From Prochlorococcus sp. AG-402-A21 (GTDB lineage Bacteria; Cyanobacteriota; Cyanobacteriia; PCC-6307; Cyanobiaceae), in assembly GCA_003279655.1 (NCBI GenBank), contig QCHI01000015.1, positions 1 to 35,331 on the forward strand: 35,331 bases of DNA, read 5' to 3'. Below, piece after piece: positions 8,159 to 14,507 of the stretch. The position numbers and the translations under genes are program-made. The notes beneath the pieces are model-generated. The model did not search any database and had not been told where the DNA came from. It was given only the letters and a program-made list of their open reading frames with translations. Numbering within the stretch: position 1 is the stretch's first letter; each line of letters begins with the position of its first letter.

Positions 8159-8851
8159 TCACAGGTGTATTCGACATATACAGTCACAAAACCTCTGATG
8201 GATGAGTGGGAGACGGAAAAGACTACTTTGACAGTTTTATGTGGTTTAGGTGATCCAATTAAATACGTTGGAAAATATCAACAAGTAAAAAATAATTTTT
8301 AACTGCGACTCACGTAATAAATACCAAAACGGTTAATCTCTCCTTTGCTAATTGTAGGATTATTGTCTCCAGTCACTCTACAAAGGCTGAAGTATACAAT
8401 GCCCTATGTGATGTTAGTCAAACTACTTCAAGTAATGGCGACTCAAATATTGAGGTTTTTAATTGCAAATAACTCTTCAAAGGAGGGGTTTTTAGGACTA
8501 AATGATTTCATTCACAAAGATAGTATTTCGTAGTGGGTTTCAGTTCTACAAGAGGATAATCTTCTCCTCTATGTCTCAGGTGTGGCTGGTGGTACTTATA
8601 CAAGAGCAGTTGTCGGCATTGCAGTATGCCTGCTAGTGCAGAGATACTGTGTAATAGCACTACTTGGAGGCGTGTATGGAGGAGACCGTTTGGGATCTCA
8701 AGTAGGGAAAGGAGAAAATTTCTTATTTCCAGTCATTGGTCAGAATTCCGAAGGAAGCACTATTGCTCATAATTTTAGAACGCTTAAAAGGACAACTTTC
8801 AAAAAACTGAAAAGGGAATTAGCCGAAATTAGTGGTTTAAGAATGGGGTAA
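8153..8851 (+). pseudogene. Decayed coding region with several in-frame stops
   Basis: One plus-strand frame is unusually open. It runs from about 8153 (YTVTKPLMDEWETEKTTLTV, then GDPIKYVGKYQQV) through TAA stops near 8300, resumes at 8345, meets one TAG at 8531-8533 and continues (VLQEDNLLLYVSGVAGGTYT, then GGVYGGDRLGSQVGKGE) to TAA 8851. From 8345 on it is about 169 codons with a single stop. A second frame around 8362-8472 (AEVYNALCDVSQTTSSNGDS) also looks coding, so indels are likely too. I read this as a dead gene or two adjoining dead genes of unknown family. Confidence 0.35.
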
Positions 8852-8993
8852 GTCAAAATTATTGGGAAAAGAAGTATATTTTTATAAAACCATTAATTGT
8901 TGAATAATATTGGTTTTAAAAGAAAAGGTTGGAGTCATAGAAAGTTGTATGTATATATAGTTTCAGTCCATAAAATAAATAACTCTGAAGCTC

Positions 8994-9167
8994 ATGAGTA
9001 AGAAAAAGAAGACAAAAATAAATAATCCCAAAAATATTCACAAAGTTGTTGAACAACAACAACCTGAAAAAAGTAATACTCTTATTTTTGGCGGAATTCT
9101 ACTTGCAATGAGTTCGATCGGACTTTTGATTTTTGTACTTAGCGATAAGATATTTCATTTGAATTAA
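8994..9167 (+). CDS. Small single-pass membrane protein, 57 aa
   Basis: ATG 8994 to TAA 9167. A Lys/Asn/Gln-rich head (MSKKKKTKINN, VVEQQQPEKS) is followed by one hydrophobic helix (LIFGGILLAMSSIGLLIFVL) and a short tail. Positive-inside charge suggests a cytoplasmic N-terminus. Clean start, no competing frame. Function unknown. Confidence 0.6.
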   Translation: MSKKKKTKINNPKNIHKVVEQQQPEKSNTLIFGGILLAMSSIGLLIFVLSDKIFHLN

Positions 9168-9282
9168 GAATTTCAGTGTCTATAAAAAACTACATCTACG
9201 AGAAATATTTTTAATTTTCCATCGAGTACAAATTTTTGAGAAGGTTTATTTAAACAAACCCTCTGACTTATAACTTTGATTA

Positions 9283-9546
9283 CTAATCCAACTCTTTATG
9301 AACAGCAAGATATTCCCTGACAGTAAGAACAGTAATGACCTCAACATTATTACCAAACCCTTTACACCAAGGCTGATGTCATTCCCAAACTGCCTTGTGA
9401 TTGGATTCTTTTACAATCGCCCAGCCATTTGCTCCTTAATGATTCACGACTCTGTTGATGACCTCGAAATCCTCATGCTTTTCTGATGCGCAACCACTTT
9501 CAACAAGGTGTGTAAAATCGTTGGCCCTTTCATTTGTGCATCTTGA
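9283..9546 (-). pseudogene. DUF3303-like pseudogene with two internal stops
   Basis: The minus-strand frame reads NDFTHLVESGCASEKHEDFE, then INRVVNH, a TAA (9438-9436), then GANGWAIVKESNHKAVWE, a TGA (9381-9379), then HQPWCKGFGNNVEVITVLTV and REYLAVHKEL to TAG 9283. Element by element this matches the intact gene at 4739-5035: a Gly-containing helix end, 'G-x2-x-V' strand, 'VW-x-x-HPW' helix, then a Glu/Lys tail. The TGA sits where the intact paralog has Leu-Trp, consistent with a TGG to TGA change. No start survives (TGA at 9549-9547). Plus-strand frames at 9298-9486 and 9455-9694 are treated as shadows. Confidence 0.65.
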
Positions 9547-9793
9547 TCAGGAAACTGCCAATGAATTAAATAAGTTTGGATCCATTAATATGAAAATATT
9601 ATTACGACACACTTTTAATAATCAAAATTTTTCCGATCATAATGATTTTTTAAGCAAATTAGTTTCATCAAAGCTATTTTTTGATTTGAGCTGAAGGCGA
9701 GAGTGATTGAGAAATAAGTAAATCAAACCGAACCATGTGAACCGAATAATACTTACTCACGCTTTTATTATTAATACAAGATAATTAGGAATA

Positions 9794-9911
9794 ATGTTAA
9801 ATGAAAATGACCTAATTTAGAGGAGTTTCTTTTGAAGAAGTTTTAGAAGAAGATATTTTTTTCAATTATGAACAATACTCAAATCTTCTAGAAGATTCTG
9901 AATGGTTATGA
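9794..9911 (+). pseudogene. Short broken frame upstream of a 26-aa membrane peptide
   Basis: ATG 9794 gives MLNENDLI then TAG. A +1 frame continues as FRGVSFEEVLEEDIFF, then NYEQYSNLLEDSEWL, ending at TGA 9911 with no start of its own (an ATG at 9807 is followed by TAA after one codon). The acidic peptide looks coding, and its stop overlaps the next ATG (ATGA). A single-base shift or a non-standard start would explain it. Confidence 0.3.
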
Positions 9912-9988
9912 AAACTACTGAATTACTTTTGATGTTTTTCTCATTGTCATTTTCTTTTTTAGGAATATCTTTACTTGTTTTTTATTAG
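9908..9988 (+). CDS. Micro membrane peptide, 26 aa
   Basis: ATG 9908 overlaps the stop of the preceding frame (ATGA), a usual sign of translational coupling. The peptide is almost wholly one hydrophobic helix (ELLLMFFSLSFSFLGISLLV). Either a genuine single-helix micro-protein or part of a decaying operon. Confidence 0.35.
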   Translation: MKTTELLLMFFSLSFSFLGISLLVFY

Positions 9989-10111
9989 ACATTATACGAC
10001 ATTTTTTTATACGGATGACCTATATTGGATTAATTACTTATATGCATTAGATTTAAAAAGTGCTTTTATGTTAATTAAGAAATTTAAATTTTAATTTTCG
10101 ATTTTTACAAA

Positions 10112-10444
10112 ATGGAAGACCAAATTAATGCCGCCGAAAAAAGCACATCTATTTCTGCCGAATTTTGTCAATGGTCAGGAGCTTTATTTGGTATTTTGTT
10201 CGGGATAGGTTTTTTCTTGACGGAGGTTCAAAAGAACGACTTAAAATCTTTCCCTTGGTGGAAGCCAATCACTGCTCTTGTCGCCGGAGCAGCGGTTTCA
10301 GCTCATGGTAGCAATGTTGTTAATAATAAAAGAACTGCAGAATTAACTGCTTTGTTAGTGAGGTCAACTAACAGCGCTTCTGAGTTGCCTATAGCAAAGT
10401 CACCAGAATATTCTGATCTTCTGGAGGACTCTGATAATCAATGA
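10112..10444 (+). CDS. Small membrane protein, 110 aa
   Basis: Polar N-terminus (1-18), then hydrophobic segments at about 22-38 (WSGALFGILFGIGFFL) and 50-66 (WKPITALVAGAAVSAHG), separated by a charged loop with a PWWKP motif. A soluble tail of about 40 residues ends in acidic Ser/Glu/Asp. The two-helix hairpin with a cytoplasmic tail fits a small inner- or thylakoid-membrane protein. Codon use is less AT-rich than its neighbours, suggesting a maintained gene. Function unknown. Confidence 0.7.
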   Translation: MEDQINAAEKSTSISAEFCQWSGALFGILFGIGFFLTEVQKNDLKSFPWWKPITALVAGAAVSAHGSNVVNNKRTAELTALLVRSTNSASELPIAKSPEYSDLLEDSDNQ

Positions 10445-10489
10445 CTTATAATGCTAATCAGTAATCATAAATTCATTTAATATTATTTA

Positions 10490-10527
10490 AGGTTTTCTCT
10501 CTCTTAAATAGAGAGAAAAGAGAAACC
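10490..10527. terminator. Long inverted repeat between convergent genes
   Basis: AGGTTT at 10490-10495 pairs with AAACCT at 10522-10527, enclosing CTCTCTCT and AGAGAGAA arms with a short TAAAT loop. It lies between the gene ending at 10444 (+) and the gene ending at 10592 (-). There is no clean T-run on either side, so terminator function is inferred from position. Confidence 0.45.
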
Positions 10528-10591
10528 TAAAAACGTCAATGATAATGACGAAAATATTAAAATTAGTTCAGTGTATTTCATTTGAGACACT

Positions 10592-10780
10592 CTAGAAATG
10601 CACTCTTTGTGGTTGAGCTTGATAAGAACAGATACCAAATTGTAAACACTCCATTTCTTCATCGATGTTTGATGGACGCTTTGAAAAGCTAAGCCTTTCA
10701 GATAGTTGACTAAGAACTAGTCGAGCAGCATTTTCTGCAGCCTCTGTAGTTAATTGAGCAAAGCGATTTCCGTAGGACAT
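10592..10780 (-). CDS. ECLQFGIC small protein A, 62 aa
   Basis: A variable N-terminal helix (MSYGNRFAQL, then AARLVLSQLSERL) leads to an acidic stretch, the core EMECLQFGICS and an 11-residue tail ending RVHF. The same ECLQFGIC core occurs in the proteins at 11186-11353 and 12671-12853, whose N-termini and tails differ. The two Cys are five residues apart and could form a disulfide, thioether or metal site. The ATG at 10780 is chosen over GTG 10798 because it lies at the same distance from the shared leader element (10803-10857) as in the other two genes. Function unknown; not a family I recognise. Confidence 0.75.
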   Translation of the reverse strand: MSYGNRFAQLTTEAAENAARLVLSQLSERLSFSKRPSNIDEEMECLQFGICSYQAQPQRVHF

Positions 10781-10802
10781 AGGAGGTCGAAGATCCACAA
10801 TT

Positions 10803-10857
10803 TATTTCTACTCCCATGGGGTGAATGATCCCTAGAGAATAAACACTTAAGTATTTA
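10803..10857 (-). promoter_or_regulatory. Shared promoter/leader element, copy A
   Basis: Read on the minus strand: TAAATACTTAAGTGTTT, then TCTCTAG, then after about 20 bases GAGTAGAAAT, 23 bases before the chosen start of ECLQFGIC protein A. The same ordered blocks precede proteins B and C. The TAAATACT block may be the -10 region and the rest a transcribed leader; the start site is inferred. Confidence 0.65.
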
Positions 10858-11030
10858 GGCTGTCTCAGTAATCAATGGTTAGCCTCTCGAAATTTTACAT
10901 TTTAATAAACTTATTTTTATGGAAATTCTTTGAAGATTTTACGTGAGGCATACAACATTTTAATTGTTGTAGAGATTGGTTTTTTTAGATTATTAGGTTT
11001 AATAGATTGAAAATTAAGTGAACCTGATTG

Positions 11031-11171
11031 ATGAGTGGTGATAACCTGCTTTCTCATTTGCCAGTAAAATTCTACTCTGATGAAATGACGGAAACCAAAA
11101 AGATCATTTATCTAGAACGAAAATTTCAAGAATTAGATGAGTTTATTGAAAATATTCCTGAAGTGGCATAG
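11031..11171 (+). CDS. MSGDNLL small protein, 46 aa (copy 1 of 2)
   Basis: ATG 11031 to TAG 11171. It begins MSGDNLLSHLPVKFYSDEMT followed by ETKKII and an acidic helix ending IPEVA. The gene at 30816-30986 begins MSGDNLLGEQPLKFYSEEVT followed by ETKIEL, so 15 of the first 23 positions are the same with conservative changes between. This paralogy, rather than length, supports the call. The family is not recognised. It lies convergent with ECLQFGIC protein B and close to protein A. Confidence 0.7.
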   Translation: MSGDNLLSHLPVKFYSDEMTETKKIIYLERKFQELDEFIENIPEVA

Positions 11172-11185
11172 TCCTGAATTTATTT

Positions 11186-11353
11186 TTATCCAAAATACAA
11201 CTCTTCTGGTCTAGGTGATTGTACTTGCACAGTACAAATTCCAAATTGTAAGCATTCCTGTTCCTCATCTTTTCGTAGTTTTTCCGTTTGACTTTGACTT
11301 AGGAATAATGCTTGGATATTGTTAATTAAAGGCCTGAATGGATTAATAGACAT
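11186..11353 (-). CDS. ECLQFGIC small protein B, 55 aa
   Basis: Start ATG 11353 is fixed by a perfect Shine-Dalgarno AAGGAGG six bases upstream; the in-frame ATG 11374 would place that site inside the gene. The protein has an N-terminal helix (MSINPFRPLINNIQALFLSQ), a charged linker (KLRKDEEQ), the core ECLQFGIC and a Pro-rich tail ending ELYFG. It shares only the core and the upstream element with A and C. The short hydrophobic N-part could be a leader or a membrane-associating helix. Function unknown. Confidence 0.8.
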   Translation of the reverse strand: MSINPFRPLINNIQALFLSQSQTEKLRKDEEQECLQFGICTVQVQSPRPEELYFG

Positions 11354-11379
11354 AATAACCTCCTTAATTACCATCTATA

Positions 11380-11435
11380 ATCTCTACTCTAATTGGTAGC
11401 AAAAAACTAGAGAGTAAACCCCAAAGTATTTATAC
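11380..11435 (-). promoter_or_regulatory. Shared promoter/leader element, copy B
   Basis: Minus strand: GTATAAATACTTTGGGGTTT, then CTCTCTAG, then after about 20 bases GAGTAGAGAT, 26 bases before ATG 11353. The same block order and spacing as copies A and C, with changes mainly between blocks. Confidence 0.65.
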
Positions 11436-11511
11436 GCCTTTACAGGGTGTGAAGAGGACGTTTTAAGCATTAAATGATGTGACTAGATTTAACAATATCT
11501 AAAGATACCGA

Positions 11512-11973
11512 ATGATCAAAACAATAATCAGAGCAATGTATTCTGCTTTTATTTCTATTGTCTTAATCTCAATTATTCTAGCTGGCTGGACTTGTTTTGC
11601 TTTTATTTCACAACCCAGAAAATCTGGTGAATTAATTAATGTGATACAAGATATGTATGAAAGTCAGAAGTCAGTAATCATAGACGTTGTTGATCTTTCG
11701 AAATTACTAATAAAGGATTCAAGTGAAAGAATTGCTAGTGAAGATAATAATCTTTTAACAGAATCAGAATTGCTGAATCAAGAAGACAAGTCTCTTTTTG
11801 ATGAGCCGACAATTCTAGATGATAATGGTAATAATCCTCTCGGGATAGTTATTGAACCATCTTTACCTGAAGTAAGCGCAGAAAATTTGCCTGAAACAAG
11901 TGTCGGACCATTAGATAATGATCAGAGAGAGGTCTCTATGGATGAAATGGAATTAGGAATGGACATGAATTAA
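11512..11973 (+). CDS. N-terminally anchored acidic protein, 153 aa
   Basis: One transmembrane helix near the N-terminus (residues 12-34, IVLISIILAGWTCFAFI) is followed by a long acidic, low-complexity region rich in Glu, Asp, Asn, Ser and Leu (for example LLTESELLNQEDKSLF). The basic start suggests the N-terminus is in the cytoplasm and the acidic part outside. It heads a run of three same-strand genes (12032 and 12198) that all encode exported or anchored acidic peptides. Function unknown. Confidence 0.65.
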   Translation: MIKTIIRAMYSAFISIVLISIILAGWTCFAFISQPRKSGELINVIQDMYESQKSVIIDVVDLSKLLIKDSSERIASEDNNLLTESELLNQEDKSLFDEPTILDDNGNNPLGIVIEPSLPEVSAENLPETSVGPLDNDQREVSMDEMELGMDMN

Positions 11974-12031
11974 GTCAATTAAACGAACTTTTTGATAAGG
12001 CTTTAATATTGACTTGCTTCCAATTTTTCTT

Positions 12032-12187
12032 ATGAATAAAGTTCTATCTTTAGTATTTACCCTTTCTGTTATGACAGTGCCTGTCTTGGCATGGGGTGAA
12101 GGTGGATGTTCTTTATCTAATAAGAATAATCCAAGTCAAGATGAGACTCTTGAGCAAGTAGATAGTTCCGATTCTTCCAAAAGGTAA
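12032..12187 (+). CDS. Small secreted protein, 51 aa
   Basis: ATG 12032 to TAA 12187. Signal peptide of about 20 residues (MNKVLSLVFTLSVMTVPVLA, cleavage before WGEGG), then a polar mature part with a single Cys and many Ser, Asp, Glu and Gln. It lies ten bases before the next signal-peptide gene and probably shares its transcript. Function unknown. Confidence 0.6.
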   Translation: MNKVLSLVFTLSVMTVPVLAWGEGGCSLSNKNNPSQDETLEQVDSSDSSKR

Positions 12188-12197
12188 TTGCAAGAAA

Positions 12198-12449
12198 ATG
12201 AATGTCTCATTGCTAATTCGAATTGTTTCTTTCTCTCTTGGTCTTCTTTTGATTGTATGTCCTGCGTCTCTTAATGCAGATGAAATAGATTCATCGCCTA
12301 TAGAATCAGACTCTATTGAAATCGTTCAAGCTCCTAGCCAAATGACAGAAAAGCAAATGAACGATCTTTTTGGTGAAGATCCCTATTTAGGCCAAACTTC
12401 ATATCTTCAGTCTCCGGATGGCTTTAGTCAAAGAGACAAATCAAAATAA
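12198..12449 (+). CDS. Small secreted acidic protein, 83 aa
   Basis: Signal peptide residues 1-27 (IVSFSLGLLLIVCPASLNA, cleavage before DEIDS). The mature part is acidic with repeated 'S-x-E/D-I' and contains QMNDLFGEDPYLGQ and a polar C-terminus. The pattern 'signal peptide plus acidic disordered tail' is shared with the two genes upstream, suggesting three related exported products. Function unknown. Confidence 0.65.
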   Translation: MNVSLLIRIVSFSLGLLLIVCPASLNADEIDSSPIESDSIEIVQAPSQMTEKQMNDLFGEDPYLGQTSYLQSPDGFSQRDKSK

Positions 12450-12587
12450 TGAGACTTATATTATCGAAAGAATCTAAGGAAAGTGTGGATAAAAAATTCT
12501 CGTATCAAAAAAACAATGTCTTTCAAGTAAAGCCCTAGTTGATCCTCCTACAATTGCCTCTATATTTTGAATTGGTTTTCCGTGACT

Positions 12588-12644
12588 GTATAAATACTTA
12601 AGTGTTCCTCTCCATAGATTTCTTAAACCAATATGAGTAGAAAT
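12588..12644 (+). promoter_or_regulatory. Shared promoter/leader element, copy C
   Basis: Plus strand: GTATAAATACTTAAGTGTTC, then CTCTCCATAG, then GAGTAGAAAT, 26 bases before ATG 12671. It matches copies A and B in order and spacing although the gene faces the other way, which excludes a simple tandem-repeat artefact. Confidence 0.65.
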
Positions 12645-12670
12645 TAAGCAGGTTGTTTAGATTTCTAACC

Positions 12671-12853
12671 ATGCCATTCTCAAAGCAATTATTTGACAAT
12701 TTTTCTGGGGTTTCCATTCAAGGGAATGAAATGTCTGAGTTGTTTTCTAATTACAAGCCAAAATATGATGATGATGTGATTGAGTGCTTGCAATTTGGTA
12801 TCTGTTCTACGCGTCCTGCCCCTCCAAGGGAAATACCTTATTTTCATTTTTGA
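12671..12853 (+). CDS. ECLQFGIC small protein C, 60 aa
   Basis: ATG 12671 is preferred to TTG 12653 because its distance from the shared leader element agrees with copies A and B. The N-terminal part (MPFSKQLFDNF, then MSELFSNYKPKYDDD) is unlike those of A and B. It leads into VIECLQFGICS and a Pro/Arg tail ending IPYFHF. All three tails end with a cluster of aromatic residues. Cys-x5-Cys is invariant. Unknown function; could be a precursor peptide, a regulator of a membrane complex or a metal site. Confidence 0.75.
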   Translation: MPFSKQLFDNFSGVSIQGNEMSELFSNYKPKYDDDVIECLQFGICSTRPAPPREIPYFHF

Positions 12854-12904
12854 AAAACAACTTTCCTTATGTAACTTTTCACTATTTACTAGTACTTAAC
12901 TAAG

Positions 12905-13117
12905 CTAATTCGCCAAAGTTAGCCAGCGTAAAATTATTAAAATCAAAACAGTCAAAACTAAAGGGAATGCTGGGTAACGAGTTTTGAAATTAGCAGGAGG
13001 CCACGGAGACCACGAGATAAGTCTTCCTTTGGGCTCTTTAATTACCTCTTTTTTATCTGAAGTCTTTGATGTCTTTGGGACAAATCCAAGTTTTTTGTTT
13101 TTCTTTGCTTCCGCCAT
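12905..13117 (-). CDS. Small membrane protein with basic N-terminus, 70 aa
   Basis: The Lys-rich N-terminal 30 residues (AEAKKNKKLGFVPKTSKTSD) are followed by a Trp/Pro segment (LISWSPWPPANFKTRYPAFP) and a C-terminal transmembrane helix (LVLTVLILIILRWL). This is the usual layout of a tail-anchored protein with its body in the cytoplasm. Start at ATG 13117. Function unknown. Confidence 0.7.
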   Translation of the reverse strand: MAEAKKNKKLGFVPKTSKTSDKKEVIKEPKGRLISWSPWPPANFKTRYPAFPLVLTVLILIILRWLTLAN

Positions 13118-13235
13118 GGTTATTTCATTTAAATAAAATATTAAAAGGTCAATTTGCAGAGCGTGACTTTAGGGAAACAATATTGATCTTATTTTTTTAA
13201 GATGATTTTTACACACACATATCCAGAAGTTGAAT

Positions 13236-13475
13236 ATGATTTCAGTAGTTTTTATTGCACTCTTCACTAGAGAAGCCTTAGCTATAAGAATCTCTCGTGC
13301 AATGTTCAATGAGAGAAAAAGTATTGAGAGCCTTAATGCTTATCAATGTATCCGATGTTATCTAGTTGACTTGTTAATTCCAGAGTTAATTGAACTTGCG
13401 AAAGACTATGGAATCGATATGTTTAAAGCTTCCTCGTTCAATAACAAATTGGTGGTTAACCCTACACGCGGTTGA
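13236..13475 (+). CDS. Hypothetical protein, 79 aa
   Basis: Begins MISVVFIALFTREALAIRIS, a hydrophobic start that could be a signal peptide or just a helix. It continues with a Cys-x2-Cys-containing segment (YQCIRCYLVDLLIPELIELA) and a basic end. The ATG at 13236 is preferred over TTG 13230. Two Cys two apart could be structural or bind metal. No family recognised. Confidence 0.5.
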   Translation: MISVVFIALFTREALAIRISRAMFNERKSIESLNAYQCIRCYLVDLLIPELIELAKDYGIDMFKASSFNNKLVVNPTRG

Positions 13476-13530
13476 TAAATTACCTTTTCAGAATGTCTAA
13501 GTGATAAATCAGTAACCAAGATTTTGTTAA

Positions 13531-13776
13531 ATGAGTAGGCACAACGTTCGTGTAAAAGCTAAATACCCTCATGGCTTCATAAAGAATGTAGCCAAATGCC
13601 AATTTGATGATCGACATGAAAAGCTTCATATGTTTACAAAAGTTGTCATGGAAAAGCAGGCTTTGAGAGAGAGGTATATTGAGTTGATGAATGATGCTGA
13701 AAGAGCCGTTGGCAGGAAAGAAGCTATTTACCTTCTTAGAGATGCTGAAATTATTTGGCAAAAAATTAATAGTTGA
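13531..13776 (+). CDS. Small RY..L..W family protein, 81 aa (copy 3 of 3)
   Basis: Basic N-terminus (MSRHNVRVKAKYPHGFIKN), then the conserved helical part ALRERYIELMNDAERAVG and LLRDAEIIWQKI. It matches 487-729 (LRLRYVQLMRDAHSSLG, ESEALWDKL), and both start MS-x-H. The overlapping minus-strand frame at 13480-13761 is a shadow. Function unknown. Confidence 0.75.
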   Translation: MSRHNVRVKAKYPHGFIKNVAKCQFDDRHEKLHMFTKVVMEKQALRERYIELMNDAERAVGRKEAIYLLRDAEIIWQKINS

Positions 13777-13884
13777 TATTTTGCTTTTTTAATTTTGGGA
13801 ATTCAATAAATTCTCCAATTCGATCGTAGTGAAATAATGAAATTGCCAAATCCAACAAATTTATATTGAAAGTTTTAAATCTAT

Positions 13885-14052
13885 TTATAGATTTTCATTA
13901 TTTTCAGTCATTAAATTATTGAGATCATCAACTATCTTATCTTCATCTTGTCCAATGATAGTTTGAGTCCCAAGGTCAAAGGTAGATTTTAAATCAGAAA
14001 GTAATTCCCTATCTTCTTGGTTTAAAGGATTTATTTTATCGAAGTTATGCAT
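13885..14052 (-). CDS. Acidic small protein, 55 aa
   Basis: ATG 14052 to TAA 13885. Entirely polar and acidic: DKINPLNQEDRELLSDLKST, then GQDEDKIVDDLNNLM. Its ATG overlaps the stop of the preceding gene by one base (TAATG), a strong sign of co-translation. Function unknown; the pair may form a small complex. Confidence 0.6.
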   Translation of the reverse strand: MHNFDKINPLNQEDRELLSDLKSTFDLGTQTIIGQDEDKIVDDLNNLMTENNENL

Positions 14053-14186
14053 TATTTATAAATAGATGGATCAAAGTTGATTTCAAGTTGATTAATGTTA
14101 TTTGAAAATTGATCAAGTCCCCACAACTCTCCTCTATTGGAAGCTTCAACTATTGATTCGTAAAATTCAGGAATATGTGATGACAT
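14052..14186 (-). CDS. Acidic small protein, 44 aa
   Basis: ATG 14186 to TAA 14052. It reads SHIPEFYESIVEASNRGELW, then NINQLEINFDPSIY. Soluble, acidic, with an amphipathic first helix. It overlaps the next gene by one base (TAATG), so the two form a two-gene micro-operon. No family recognised. Confidence 0.6.
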   Translation of the reverse strand: MSSHIPEFYESIVEASNRGELWGLDQFSNNINQLEINFDPSIYK

Positions 14187-14507
14187 GGTTCTAAATGGAT
14201 ATGGGTGAGATGCCCGCAGAAAGTTGGTGGAAATTAATCACTCCAAAAGAAATGAGAGCGGGAATGAACCAACTAAATGGAAGAAAAATTCTGATTTTAG
14301 ATTTTGTATCCTCGGACATGGTTCAGAGTTGAAAAATCAATCATGCGTTAAATATTTCTTTATCGAGAGAATGGATTGGTTCGGTTACCTATATAAAAAA
14401 GTCATCCAAAGAATCTTTTTATGTTTGTTGTTCCAATTAAAGATAACTAAACTTTGTTTTTGAATTCTATAGCCCTAACTTCGTAGGTTTTAAATTCTGG
14501 TGTTGAT

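Noticed and set aside
9298-9694. Two overlapping plus-strand frames (62 and 79 codons)
   Set aside because: The first and most of the second are antisense to the DUF3303 pseudogene; the remainder has no independent support.
14224-14463. 79-codon plus-strand frame upstream of the 3' end of selO
   Set aside because: No ATG at the beginning, mixed composition, no family resemblance; probably chance.
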